Shown piece after piece: positions 13,203 through 27,800 of a DNA stretch of 64,000 nucleotides (position 1 is its first letter; each line of letters opens with the position of its first letter). The DNA lies in assembly GCA_018389105.1 (NCBI GenBank), contig JACATO010000049.1, forward strand, positions 992,001-1,056,000, read 5' to 3'. This DNA comes from Nautilus pompilius (Eukaryota; Mollusca; Cephalopoda; Nautilida; Nautilidae). Made by a program: the position numbers and the translations under genes. The notes under the pieces were generated by a model. The model was not told where the DNA came from. It ran no database searches and worked only from the letters and a program-made list of their open reading frames with translations.

Positions 13203-14170
13203 ATGGCTTCCACAAAGGAAATATCATATGATAAGCATATACAAATAAAAGTCTTAGTTATTGAGGACCATGTAGCAGATTGCAGCTTGACTTCATTTTT
13301 CAGAAGGAGCTGTATGCAAGACTCTGACAAGGATCCACAAAACAGGTACTGTTGATAATAGACATGATTGAGAAAGAAAGTGCAAACTCTCCAAAAGTAA
13401 TGTTAAGTACCTTAGGGTATGTTCTCTTACATGATAGATGATGAGCCAGTAGAGATCTTGTGAATGACATAGCTACAAGTATGAGTGTTAACATTTCAAG
13501 AACAGTAAGATACACATTATCACGAGGTGATTTCAATGGATGCGTAACTGTTCAAAAATTTTTGCTGAGCAGAGGTAACCAAATTGCAGAAAATGGCAGC
13601 AAAAGTTAAACAAATTACCAAATCTGGAAGAAACTGTTCTTTGCAATTGAGTCCAAGTTTGAACTGCATTGCATTAATCAACAGAAATTTGTTCAAAGGT
13701 GGACTGTGAAGCAGAATAACATGTACAACAACTACAGCAAATCATTTAGTGGATCAATTACAACTATGGGGCTGCTTATCAGCCAAGGTTGTCAGAGATT
13801 TGCATAAAATAAAAGGTATACTGACTGCTAACAAGTCTATACTGTTCTCTTAGGAAGATATCTGATTGGGAGGGGATTCATCTTCCTGACCACAAGCATA
13901 CAGCTGGTGTGGTGAAAAACTATCTAGAGCATAGAGAGGCTGATGGAACACTCACAAAGATGCCTTGGCATGCACAAAATTCTGATGTAAGCATCATTGG
14001 GGCTATCTAAATGGGGTTATATGGCAACTGAGAAAGTGAAATAGCAATCAAACACCTTGGATCAATAAAGGATATTTATAACACTATTCCACAGTCATAC
14101 ACTGATAACTGCATGGGAGGATAAAAACACGGTGTCATGCTCTATAAAGCAAATGGCTCATGTACCAAAA
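13203..14170 (+). mobile_element. Tc1-type transposase fossil
   Basis: Pieces in several frames follow the order of a Tc1 transposase: SMSVNISRTVRYTLSRGDFN (helix-turn-helix), FFAIESKFELHCINQQKFVQ (SDESKFEL block, first catalytic Asp replaced), WGCLSAKVVRDLHKIKGILT, AGVVKNYLEHREADGTL and MPWHAQNSD (WPAQSPDLNP block). It is interrupted by many stops and frame changes. The ends were not resolved; ttgatgcaaaacttttggcc near 12973 could mark the left end. Confidence 0.65.
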
Positions 14171-15589
14171 TCTAATGCATTGTACAAATTCATTTTGTTT
14201 TTGTATATTTTTTGTAATAATGAATTGATTGTGTATTATGTGTCTGTTAGTTGTATTTACTAATTATTTATGCATATCCTGCATGTGTCTCCATAATTAT
14301 TTCCAATACTGTATTTATATACCATGTTCATTCAGATTGCTCTATATATTTTGGTGATCTAGCCCTAGACACTATCAAAATACACCTATTTATCTGCGTT
14401 AAAAATATTCCCAAAAAAACAGCCACTTATTTTTAGGTATATTTTGACACAGGAATATCGTCTGTCAAAGAATACTTTGTAGGCATAATATGATCATTAT
14501 ATTCGCAGTTACTGAATGAAAATTAGCCATGTCAATTGGAATCAGTTGAAGCCTACTTGAAAATCCTTTTCACCATTAAAGTATATACCAGAAATAAACA
14601 TGGGTTATTTACTCATGATGTTTTCTTATTGTTTGTTGGCACACCATGCTTACATCATATGTCTGCAATGTTCAGAGGACATCGTTTGGCATTACTTTGG
14701 AAAGTACTTATTGTTTCGATATGTGATTGTTCCATCGCTTATCATATCATGATCTATGTTTAAATGATACACACATGGTGATTCTGTCAGAGCCTTATTG
14801 ACTATGCTATTTTTCTTAATCCTTCAGTTAGTCAAAGAATTCCTTGTCTCCTGATATGATCATGAAAAGTTTCAAGAAGACAAACATATCCAGTGCTTTA
14901 AAAGGCACAGACAACATGTGGAAGATAGATTCAAATTCTGAGGATAATGAATTGGACTTTCCAAAATTCACATAGCAGGATTGCGAAGTATTGGGAATCA
15001 GTGTAAGAAGCAACTATAGACAACATTAAGAATCAGGAGTTGGAATAACAGTGATGAAGTTTAGTGATATTGAAAACTGATCAGTGAAAAAATGTATATA
15101 ATCAAGTACAGTTCATTTGTGTCTTTCCATTTTTAAAAATTTTTCTTCCCTATTTCCAGAGAGAGAAAAAAATTCTTGGGAATTTGGATCACATATTTTG
15201 TTTCATTTTTCTTATGTGTATGTCACTGAACTGATGAAGAAACTGAGTAGAATTGCTTCAATAATGTTTTAATGTTTTCTGGGTTTTTTTTTAGTTCTAT
15301 ACTATCTGTCATGTATGTTTGGTGATACTTGCCTTGTATTGTCTTTCAGATATATTTTCATATAGTTTAGTTTACAGAGACTATTGATGACTACAACAGG
15401 TTTAGGTTTCATTTTCTGTTTTCAGAAAATTTTGACTTTTTTGGCCTCATTAATCACCTGCCCAAAATTTTTAATTTTGATGATAAATGTCCGGGATGCA
15501 TTTAGAACCAATACAGTTAAAAAAAACAAAAAAAAAAAAAAAGCATTGGTACTTAATTGTATTATATTTTAATTTTTGTCTGTTTTCAG
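14171..15589. other. Non-coding, end of first visible intron
   Basis: AT-rich sequence without a recognisable gene, ending in the polypyrimidine tract and cag acceptor at 15587-15589. An A-run at about 15524-15542 lies 45 bases upstream of the acceptor. Confidence 0.5.
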
Positions 15590-15801
15590 GATTATAGTGC
15601 TAGCGGTTACACTTGGACTAGTCAATTTTGATCCTGGCATGCCATGCACAGTGGATATAAAGGAACACGTTCTTGGTTATCTCATTATTCTGACAATATG
15701 TGTGCTTATCGAAGGGTGTATAGCATGGACCAGTATGCGTGGAAGCATTCTAAACACAGAACCACGAAGACATATGCAGTATTTCATTTACATCCGATTA
15801 G
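15590..15801 (+). CDS. DAGLA: DAGLA visible exon 1: end of TM1 and TM2
   Basis: The acceptor is tgttttcag and the donor gattag|gtaagt. The first base completes a split codon; 70 codons plus 1 base follow. It encodes the hydrophobic end of TM1 ([15 protein letters not shown]), a short loop, TM2 ([15 protein letters not shown]) and the block [17 protein letters not shown]. The last block aligns with human SMRGGILYTEPRDSMQY. An upstream exon with the start codon must exist because the frame is entered mid-codon. Confidence 0.95.
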
Positions 15802-18800
15802 GTAAGTACTAGCCATTAATGAGAAAGCAATTCTAAGAGTTATTTTTATGGCTTACACTGTAGGTAACGTGGAACCAATAGAAAAGTCTAAAGGTGCAGG
15901 AAAACTTGGCATGCTTTTATGTCTGGTTCATTATAGGCTTATTTTGATCACTTTTGAATGAACTCTCATCTTTAGAATAAAATATAAATGATTTTTTAAA
16001 AATTTACTGAAACAGTGGCAGAATACAGTTTGAACATAAGCAAAAACAAGGAAACCAAGGTGGTGGTCACCGTAAGGTGCTAAGATGGAGATTATTGGAG
16101 ATCATCTGTTACTGTGCCTGTAAGTAATTCCTAATAATTGACATTATATGCTTTCACCTTCAATCTGCTCTGGGATGTTTTCAGCTATAATTATAGAACT
16201 TGAACTAAAATGAACTAAAACATTTAGAAAAATAAAAATCATAGCTAGTTTATTTAATAATGCTGAAAAATTTTTAATAGATATAAATTTGTTGTTTTTC
16301 TTTTAGAACTAAAATAACTTGAAGTTGGCAGGGAAATTCCCACTTTATCTAGAAATAAAACATTAATTGAGATACTTTGTTTGTTTGTTTTTTATTTAGT
16401 TATTCTAAAATTTATTAAATATTAGCAGTATACATATATAGGGGCTTTTTCACTGTCTCTCAAAATTTTTGGCATCAAATTTCTAAAATTTTAGTGTTCA
16501 ACCCTAATAGAGTTCTTAAACTATTCTCTAAAATACAATCGGCTTTGATGGTAATGTGATATTCATTATTGTTTGAATCCCAATACTTGTTATTTATTGT
16601 CTTTGAATTTCTTTGCTTATTTGTGTAAGTTCACAAGAACTCTTAAGTTATTGTGGTCCCATTAGCATCACTGTATTTAAAACTATTATTTCTATTACTA
16701 ACATTTGAAAAGGAACAATACGTCTCAAGATTAATCAGAGCAATTTTATATTGTTTCATGGAATCTAAAAATCTAGTGTTGGATAAAAATCTGTTTTAAA
16801 GTTTGTAGATCTTGAAGATAAAACAAAACTATAAGAAACTTTGGGTTTTACTAATTGTTCTGTGCTTTTTGCTGCTTTATTCAATAGTTCTTCAAGCATT
16901 TATAATGTCTGAAAATTTGTTTTACTTATTAAATTTAATTTAAACAATCCATCATTACCAGTTGGATTTATTTTATTTAAAACATCAGTATTTCCAGGTT
17001 GTTTAGATGCTAAAACTATGTCTTTCAATTAAATGGTTTGGATCTGAGTGGGGGGGGGATTTAACCCTTACATTGTCACCAAAACAGAGTTGTCTCGTAG
17101 TCTGTAATCTAAACTATCTTGCTCTAAATTAATCTTTTGCAGGACTTTTAATAATTCCTTTTCATCTTAGCTCAGCAGCAATCTGTTTGTTCCATTTATA
17201 ATTTTTACTTAAACAATTTTTTCTGTGAAGCACCATTGTTGTGATAAATAGCTGCACTGTATATTAAAATTGTAACAAACTTTTTCAAATCATCTCCAGT
17301 AAGAATATTTTCATCTGGTTTTAATTTAGCTAAAAGTTCTCATAAAACCAAAAAGTAGTAGAGTCATTTTTTAAAGTTATTAGTAATATCAAGCTTATTC
17401 AGAATTACTTACATTAGATTTTGCACTTTTAAATAAATTAGTTTTTTTAAAATGTGATTTTTCAGATGGTAATAAATTGAATATTGTATTTTAAGTTTTT
17501 AATAAAAGTTTTTTTGCTAAATAAATTGGGTCAGTATATTTCTCACGGGTTTTAGAAAAAGTGGGATAGTAGTTCTATGTTGGGAGGCGGTGTAGAGCCG
17601 TCCATATGTATACCAGTAATGTTCAAGCGGGAACAATCTATTTAATATAAGAATTTTAAAAAACAAACATTTAAAGTATTATTTACTCTTTAAAAATAAG
17701 ACATTACTAACCTCAACTCCCTCCTCAAAACAATTTGCCATTATTTTTAAATGTTATATACCTGCTTTTTCATAATATTTTTGTCTTTATTTTTACTTGA
17801 ATTTACTTGTTTTTTTTTGGCAAAAATTATGAACTCTGCTAAAATCAGTTTTTCCCCCTTTTCTTGATTTATTGTCAAAGATTTTTTTTTTGTAGAAATG
17901 TAATGGAGTTAAAAGTAAATAAATAGTTTGATTACAAAGAACAAATTTTCTCTCCTTTTGTGTAATATTTTAAAAGCTCAAATGGAAAGTAGCTGTAGAT
18001 ATATTTTTTAGCTAATCATTAACATATAATGTATTTCCTTCCCATGTTATGTTCATCAGCTGGTCCAGATTCTACTTGGTCTTGCCTATCTATTTCACAG
18101 ATAACAAATTCTTTTGTAGGAATGCCAAATTATTGATCACAGAACACAGTACTGTGTATTATGTACCATTGCAATATCTGTTATTCTTTGTTTTATTGAA
18201 CTGCTCTGCTGTTCTCCACATAACATAATTTTCTCAAACCACCATGGAGATTATCAAAGGAAGCTTTGTTAGCATTATTTCTACGATCAATAGTTTGTTA
18301 TTGATTTTGATAATAAAGCATGAGTTGGTGCATGATAATTGCAGATATTAGCTTCTTGAGTTCAGTATATTATACTAACCAATTTCTTGATTATTCTCCA
18401 AGAATCCATCTTTCAAAGGAACTGACCTGCTTTTAGAAAAAAATAGGTTACACCAGCATACCATCACCATTTATCTCAATATATATTTTTATGGTTTTCA
18501 TTGTGCTCAGTGTGCTCTAAATATAATATTGTATTTAAGGTACTCTGTTGTTGTAGTAATTATTTTTCAGTTGTAAGATAAATTGTATTGCTGGTAATGT
18601 AAAATTTATCTGATGCACTTGAACTTGAAGTATTTCTTCTGTATACTCTGGGGTTTTGGATTTTTTTCAGTTTCTAATTTAGTGTCACAAGTGAGTTTGA
18701 TAAAAGGTCTGATATAGATTTTAATGACAGAACCAGTCAACACTGCCACATTATTTAGTAAGCTTTTTAGTAGCAGGTTATTAGTAGAAAGTCAGATAGT

Positions 18801-21800
18801 CTGTATTAATAAATAGCAAATGTTTAGTGCAGAGTTATTATCTGCTCTGTGATGTTAAATATGTTTGTATATGAAATTGATGCAATAGTTGCCATTTAAT
18901 TAATGATTATCTAGATTTAGGGGTAAAAATAAACTAATAAAACATTTTTTATCTTAGAAAGTACAAATTTGTTTTTGTTGTTGTATTTTTGCTGTTATTT
19001 TTCTTTTCTGAAGAACAAACTGGATTTAACCCTTAAAATTTTGTAAATCTGTTTCTATAAACCTAACAATTAAACAAATGAGTGACATTTTATTTTATTA
19101 TCATTTTGTTCTGTAAAGGCTTTCAGCTACAGGAAAATCTTCTATCTTCACCTTAAGTTTTTGTAAAGTCAGGTGAACTGAGATGAAGCTACATATGGAT
19201 AGGAGGCTGAAAATGATAACTAGCATGTTTGTCACGTCAGTCAGCTATCAATGCTATCCCTTAAAGTAGAAATTAATGATTATATGTTTCATTAAATAAC
19301 AAATTTTGAATTTTTAAAAAAATTTAAGATACTTTTTATGCATTTATTTTACTTATTTTTACTGCAAAGGAGTTTTTGTTAATTAAATAATATTGACTGT
19401 TAGACCAAAAGAGTGATAACATAATTATTTTACTGCATTTGTGTTATTATTGTTATTATTATTGTTTATGAAATTTATAGAAAACTACTGGAGATAGCAG
19501 AACTGATCAGTAATTTGTTTAAAATAATGTGTGCTCATTTATTAGTAGAATTTACTCATTTAACATTTCATAAGAATCCAAAAAAACAACTCCCTGTTGT
19601 AGAGTTTAGCCGATAAAGAAGTTATCCTATTTTTAGTGCTTTGCATGCAGCATCTAGTTTTCTGAGAATCAAGGTTATGTTCTATTATGGCAAATAACTG
19701 GCGAGCCTGGCGAAGATGGGTCTCATGGCCAATTCTTAGATATCCTGTAAGCAAATCTCTTGGCATATCCACAAGAGAAATTTATTTCAGTCTTTTTTTG
19801 TTGTTTTATTTTTTAATTTATATTTTAAAAAAACATCAGTTTTTGAAATCCAGATGGAACTAAATCCCTTTTATTTTGATTTTAAGAAGTGAAAAAGACC
19901 TTTTACATTTTTAATTTCAACATTTTAATATAATCATATGTTGTTCATGCTCATAAGCATCAATGGTTTCTGTGATTCTGGAAGAAACAATAGTATTTTA
20001 GTCACTGGCATTAGATAAAATAAATTCAAACAACTGAATGTATAGGAAAATGTTGTTTAAACCTGTCTTGGCCAGATTCCATATTGGACCCACACAAATA
20101 AGATGGCCATTGGATATCTAATAGACACTACTAAGAACATTTCTGATTAGAAGGGGAAGGAAACCCTCCCCCTGTAGAACGGGCTAGTACAAAAGAGTAG
20201 AGAGAAGCTGCAACAAGACAGCATACATGCATACATACATACTGGCCACCTAACCTGTTATTAAATAGAGTTAACAAAAGAATTTCTAATGTGTCTTCTA
20301 ACATTTCTTCTACAGTTATTGGTTTAATGATGATAATTTGTCTATAAAATTGTAGTATGTCATGGTGTCAGAAATGTGAAGTGAGACAGGGTTGTGCAGA
20401 TTTGTGTGGTGGCTATGTCAAAACATAGGAACTCTATGGTTTGTTAAATTTGGGTGTAGATATTTACCAACATTAATGGAAAACATCTTAGCAACTTTAC
20501 CAGGGCCATCTTGAGCCCATGACTAGCAATGCCTAGCTTTAGTTAGTTTGAGACTGTAATAATAGACTGTGAGAAGAAACAGACTAGCCATACATGGCAG
20601 CCCCAGCAGCCTATCTCTCCTTTATCAATGGGCCTTACAATTTCATGTTTTATCTACCAAAGCTTTCTTAGTCATTGCTTAGAATAAAGTTGTAAATAAA
20701 TTTCTAATCCAAAATATAGAGATCTCCAATGTTATATTCATTTTTATGGCTAAATTTCACAGTTAAAAAAATAAAGAAAAAGTTTAGTGTGAGAGAGGAA
20801 AGACTGACTTTTTTGTTGTTGTTTTTTTTTCAGTAATCCTATTAGGTGAATTAGCATGGCTGATTGTGGGTGTTGTTTGGATTGCACGACATTACAACTC
20901 TTGTTCACCAGAAATGCCAAAGAAAGTCGTCCTCGGTAAGATTACATATAGTGGTGCTTGAAAACTAACGTGTAATTGATACCAGTGTTTTGTAGAGAGA
21001 GTGAGTGTGTTACAGTGCACCTTGCCTCTATAGATATCTGACCTACACTAAGAGAAAGATGTTGAACTAAACATTTTAAATCTCAAAATATTTGAAAGTG
21101 AACACTTTATTCATCATAGAATTATAATTTATTCTGTTTAAAGTAAGCCAATTTACTTTTTGTTTGTATACTTAGAAAAAAAAAACGAAAGCAATATATT
21201 CTAGTTTAAAAAAGGTATAAATAAATTTGTTAATAGTATTATTAGTAAGTTTTGTGTTTTTTATTAATAAGTGAAATTTATTTTGTTGATCTGTCTTATT
21301 GCCAGAGGATGATCTGAAATATATAATACACCTTTTGGTCTACTGCTGTTTAACATCAGTACATATTAAACTGTTAAAAGTCTACCATACTGTTGTGCTG
21401 ATATACTGTTATCTGGGTGCTAATCTTGGACTTGCTATAGCACTCCATACTCCATACTCAAGGCAATGTACAATGTTGATGTACTAAATGTTGCAACCAG
21501 CCCAGCATTTGACAGTAACTGTTTAAGTTCAGCTGTGTTGGGCTGTTAATCTCATTAGAATAAACAAGTCTAGAATACCAAAGTGTTCTGGGATGACCTA
21601 GTTGTTGGCAGAAGAAACTGGGAAGGCCATCAGCCAGGTATGTGAACAGAGGAGATTTCTTGATTGCAAAGCTCACATTTAGTTTTGATGGAATTTTTCT
21701 GAATCACAAAATAATTCCATACAAAGCTTCTTGAACATATGTCTACCTTTAAAATATTTATGCCTAAGCATTTATCTGTAAATGGACAGTGGTCAGCCTG

Positions 21801-24800
21801 CTACATTTCTACCTCTTAATTCCTCAGCTAAACAGATTCTAAAAAATGATCAGTCCTCCCTCCCAATATTTAATTTTAAAAGAAGAAACAACCACAATAT
21901 AGGTTCTGTGACACCCATGATTAATTAAGTATTGCAGTGTAATTAACAAAGACCCCTGTGGTTATCAACTCCAGCTACAGTAAAAACGATATTTAAATGT
22001 CCTAGGCAGAAGCTGTGTGGCTCTTATCACAGTTCACTCTCAATCATACTGCACATGCTACCTGGATTAGGTATTGTCCATGAGAGAAACAGGATCATAA
22101 CTGCCAACTAAGGTGATTACTTGAATTAATAATTCCTTATCAACTGCATGGAATTTTGTGTATCTGCGGTAAAGCACAGTGAAGAATACTGTACACATTC
22201 ATCTGTGCAGCATCTCCCTATGTGGTCTCTTGCGCAGTGACTATTGTACCAAGTGTACGCTGTCATTCACTCAGTATTATTCCATGTTTCTTCACCTTCT
22301 TTTATTGTTTATTAACAATAATTCTGTCCTTAAACATGTTCTCAGTGGTAAAGGTGAAAAAAGTGCAAAAAGGCTAGGAATGTAATGTCTTCAGAAAAGA
22401 AATTAGAAGTGGCAGATTGCCTTGCTTGTGATGAGAGTGCAACTTCAGTGGGGAACTCATGAGAGTTAACAAGTCCACCATTAGGACAATGCTGGTGGTG
22501 CATCCAAAAGTGCTATAGTGACCTTTATGCCGAGTGACCCTAACATAGAAAAAATGGAGAATACTTTTAACATATGGATGGAAGAGCAGGCACACAAAAA
22601 AAGTGCATCTAAGTAGCCAAGTAATACGTGAGAGGGAAAACTTTAAGTTGCTCGTTATTAACATTTGTCAATCTGTATGCATGGCAAACATGTGGCAGCA
22701 TCTATGACTCCAGCAGTGGCTTGTGTAATCCTCCTAAGAACTCTCAAATGATGTATCATGGATAACTTGTCATCATCAAACATGATGGACACATTTTTTA
22801 TTATTGTTTTCCATGAAGCACAGTGTAGTGCAGCCTACAGCAATCAAGAGATAAATGGATTTCATTTTCATTTTTTTTATTACTGTTTTTTTTTAAAGGA
22901 TTAACCAGATCTCACCAAAATATATAAATAAAAAATGCTTGGGTGCACCACAGATAATGTGGATGTTTTGCTTTTCCAAGAAAGACGATCTCATTTTGTC
23001 CACATTTTTTAAAAAGATTTCTTGACCAAAGATCCAACTTAGTTGAGGAAAATGAAAAACCATGATTAAAAGATACTATCTCATTTCTGCTATTTATTTT
23101 AAAATTTAGATTCATGTTGAAAGACAGAATTACATATCAAAAAAAAAGAACAACAGTTTTGCATTAACACAAAACAAAATTTTCTACATTTCATTATTAT
23201 TGTTGTTGCGATTGCTCAGCTTTGTTTATTTGTCCTTCAGAGTATGATTAGATTAAAGAAGAAATATCATTGTTAGATTGATGTAATCCATCATAGTGCC
23301 ATTTAATAATTATGCATCTTCTGTTGTATTATTTAAATAATTTTGGAATTCATAGGTATTTTATTGAAATAAAAACAAAAATATGTAGAAATTTGGAAAG
23401 TTTGAAAAAAGATTTTTTCTTTTTTAAGTAAAAACAAAAAACCTTCAAAATGTAATGTTTTTTCAAGTGATATAATAGTTTATCCCAAATCAAAACACTT
23501 GTTACATTATCATGATACATATTGGGAGTTTAAATATTTAGGAATAAATAATTTTTGATCTTAAATTTACTTATTTGGTTTTGACTGCTTAATGCAAAGC
23601 TAACAAAATAGAAAAGCTGCTTAGAGTAGTAAACAATAAATATAATACTGGGAAAAAACATAGAACTTTTACAGTTATTGCACATAAATCCAATCATTAT
23701 TAAAGAAATATTGAAATGTTATGTTTTGCTTCAGTATTTGTTTATATTTCAGACTTTAAAAGCTTATAATTGATTGGGAGAGACACCTCTTTCTAGTTTG
23801 TCCATCATCAAAATGCCTAACTTCCAAGCTAAAGTTGGCTTATTTTATTTTTGGTTCTCTTTATCCTTGTGGGTTTTCATTTATTTGTCTTGAAATTATG
23901 GTGCTTAAAATATACTGAAAACAAACAAAATAAAATAACATATTTTTAGATAGGTAATTTATTTTTACTGTTGAAATACATGACCCATATGCTTTTTGCT
24001 TTGATGCCCAATTTTTTATTTGTTTATGTGAGATTTAAGGAAATAGTCAAAACACCTGATACCTGTATAGTGCAGTTGCTGCCTAGTAATGCGTAAATTG
24101 CTAATTATCACATTACACTAACCTGATAGGCAAGTAATGTAACACTCACTTCTGCTGCATGTAATGTAAGCAAAATAAAACCAGGAAATACGTGATATAA
24201 TCTGAACAAAGCTTCTTTCTTTTTTAAATAGTCAAGTATATTCAATATTTCTTGTGAGCATATCTGTTGTTGTTTTGTTTGTCTTTTACTTAGGTATTAT
24301 TATATGTAATTGGGGAGTGATGCTCAGTGTGGTTATTTCTGTTTGGTGCACATTTGATACAGCTGGAAGGAAGTGGGTGAAAATGAAGAGATTTCAGGAA
24401 AGCATCAGACGGAAACGTCGAGCAAGGAAACATTCAGGTTGTGTTAGAAGAAACTGGAGACAAAGGTATTCTTATTAGCAAAAGTCATTATAATAATAAC
24501 CTCTAGATGAGCCTCTTCCCTTCCATTGTTAAGGGCATTTTTGTGGTTATTATTGTTCTCCTTAAAAGTTGTTAGTTTGTCTTTAACTGTTGTATTATGC
24601 AGGTTTAATTAACCCCATTGTAGTTAGATTGCTCTTTATAGTTGCAGTTGAAGTTTTCCAGTGACTCTGGCTCTTGTGTATCAGCCTTTTCCCTTATGGG
24701 ATTAGTCCCACTATTAATAGAAAATGAGTGCCAGTAAGATGTGATCCTGCTGCTTTGCTTATGGAAGGGTTGCAAATGTTTTGATAGCATCAACTGCACC

Positions 24801-27800
24801 AGCTAGCCTGTCTGGTCAGCAGGATTAGGAACTTGGCAAGATGCAGATGCCTTCTCTGAGCTAGTTATTGTAAAGAAGATGTTTTTCAGTGTTGTTGTTT
24901 TCATCTGAGCAGAACCAACCATAGGGAAGGTGTTTTTTTTTTGTAAGCATGCAAAGAATGCTGAGTCTTCACCTGCATACAAAATGCATTGCTGACACTG
25001 GAGGAAGAGCATACTAGAACCTTTTCAGATCAGTGGAGAAGCTCCTGTGGAACTAAAGAAGTCATGCCACTAGCTGGATACTGAGGAAAATACTGCACTA
25101 CTACACTAACCCTCCCAACTATGTGCTTGTTTTGTTTTCTTTCTTTTTAAAAATTATTGTCATCCAGAAAATTATTTGTTGTTATTGTTTGCATTGCTTA
25201 AAAAAAACTGTTTGGTAAATATCATTAACCCCCTCTCCTAAGAATTAATCCTTAAAAGAGATTTATAATCTTTAAAGACAAACAGATTTTGCAGTGTTTA
25301 GCTGGAAATATTTCTGTACCTAAAGGATCAGAAATGTCTTTCTCATGATAGTAATTATGTTTTCTATCAGTATTACAATAAACAGATTTCATATGGAAAA
25401 AACCTACATATATAGTCAAACGTATTTATGTAGATTAAATTGTGATGTAGGTGCACACTGGTTTAGGAATAAGTCTCATAAATACTATGTATAGCTGCTT
25501 ATTACTCACCGGGTAATTTATCAAGTTTTTATTGAGCTGTGTTAATTAAAAGTAAACCCCCCCTTTTTTTTTTTTAGAAAAGCACTTAGAGCATATGAGG
25601 AGAAATGGGACAAGCGGTTTCATCTGCTGTGCTGCTGTATAGAGAGGAGAGGACGGAACCAAGTAAGAGCAGAAATCATTCTTTTAGAAACCAGGGTGTG
25701 GGACAGTTATTATATGATTGTTTAAAGTTGAACGGAAAAATTATAATTTAACTCTTATAATTCCAAAGGTATATTTGCTCAGGTAAGTAAATAATACAAA
25801 TAGCAGTAAACAAACAACTCATACAAAAGATAAAAATTTACACACAAATAAATGGTTCATTTTCTCTAATTAAATTGTTTCTTTATCAATAATTGACTGT
25901 TTTGTTCAAAATGTTCATATTTTGCATGACTTATGACTTTTAGTTACATTTATTTGTTTTATTATTAACTAAATTAAACAGAAATCTGTATTTTTTGTGC
26001 TTTTGTTGTTTTAAGTTCTTTATTTTAGGTTGTAGGACTCCTATTTTAATTACTATTTCAGAATTCCATTTCTGAAGTTGCTCAGTTGTTTACTGAATTT
26101 TTCCGAGACTTGGATGTAGTCCCTTCAGATGTTGTTGCTGGTCTGCTGCTGTTGAGACGCTACCAGAAACTACAGATGAGAAACATTGTGGCTACGGTGT
26201 GTTGATTAAAATATCTTTAAAGTACAGCAGCTTGTAATTTCTGTTTTTGCCAGAAGCTGATGGAGTATTTATTTTTATTGTGGGAGGGTAAATACCTTTG
26301 AGTCAAATCAAATGACAAGATAGCTAACTAATGTATTGCTCAGTCCAGGGATTGGTTGGTTAGGAAATTTCATAACAGAATTTTTGGCTTGCTGCTTATA
26401 GGAAGAAGTTTATTTTTGTACACAAACTATCATCACAATCAGGAAAATAAATAAGTCTAAAGGGCATATTGTTTTTCCCACTGGGACAGGTGTGCATAAA
26501 AAAAAAAATCATGTGTCCAATTTTGATTTAGTTGCCTTAAATCTACTGAAAATGAGGGTGAAAATATCCTGAATAATAGCTCAGTTCACATAAACTTTGA
26601 GAACTTGTGATATATTGCAACATTCTCCCAATATATTGTTTTGGTTGGAGAAAAAACAAATAAAGATCCATACAGATACACAGACTTTGAAAAATATTTA
26701 AAGATAATTGAAATCAGAGATGATCATGGCATGGAGTGCCTGCCTACATTTCACTGTATCATTATTAGAATATTCTCATGCAATATGTGAAGATATATAT
26801 AAACAGGGTTCCCTTGCCTACCACGGGTTACTTTCTTGAAAACCACTGTGGTTAGCAAATATAAGGTTTTATGGAAAATAGGGGGTTAGGGAACCATGAT
26901 ACAGAAGCATTGGCTTGATAAAGCAATCTCCTGCAGCGTTGCCAAACGAAGAAAGGTCATTCAGTCTTTTTCTGCCTTGAATCTCAGAGCAGACTTCTCA
27001 GCCTCTGAAATGAAAGTTCTGATAGGCATATGCTTCCAAAAAAGTCTAGTCTTGTCAGCATTGAAGACCTCTAGCAGGTGACCCTTTTCTTCAGTCAACT
27101 TCTTCAGATGCTCCAGATACATTGCAGCAGCAAAATGATCTGCTGAAGCAGATTCCCCCACAATCTTGATATCATGCAGGCTGTACTTCATCTTAAAGTT
27201 TTCAAACCAGCCCTTACTGGTTTGAAATTTAATGTCTTCAATGCTTCCCTCCCCCAAAATTTCCATAAGTGCTTGTAGATATGCTTGGCCCTCTCACATA
27301 TTACTTGGCTACTTAGATGCACTTTTTTTGTGTGCCTGCTCTTCCATCCATATGTTAAAAGTATTCTCCATTTTTTCTATGTTAGGGTCACTCGGCATAA
27401 AGGTCACTATAGCACTTTTGGATGCACCACCAGCATTGTCCTAATGGTGGACTTGTTAACTCTCATGAGTTCCCCACTGAAGTTGCACTCTCATCACAAG
27501 CGAGGCAATCTGCCACTTCTAATTTCTTTTCTGAAGACATTACATTCCTAGCCTTTTTGCACTTTTTTCACCTTTACCACTGAGAACATGTTTAAGGACA
27601 GAATTATTGTTAATAAACAATAAAAGAAGGTGAAGAAACATGGAATAATACTGAGTGAATGACAGCGTACCCTTGGTACAATAGTCACTGCGCAAGAGAC
27701 CACATAGGGAGATGCTGCACAGATGAATGTGTACAGTATTCTTCACTGTGCTTTACCGCAGATACACAAAATTCCATGCAGTTGATAAGGAATTATTAAT

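Noticed and set aside
20380-20420. agtgagacagggttgtgc, resembling the VRQGC motif of LINE reverse transcriptases
   Set aside because: No other RT block is readable up- or downstream; a short match like this can be chance.
24605-25012. Two minus-strand open frames in an intron
   Set aside because: No domain, no splice or promoter context, and composition explains short open frames.
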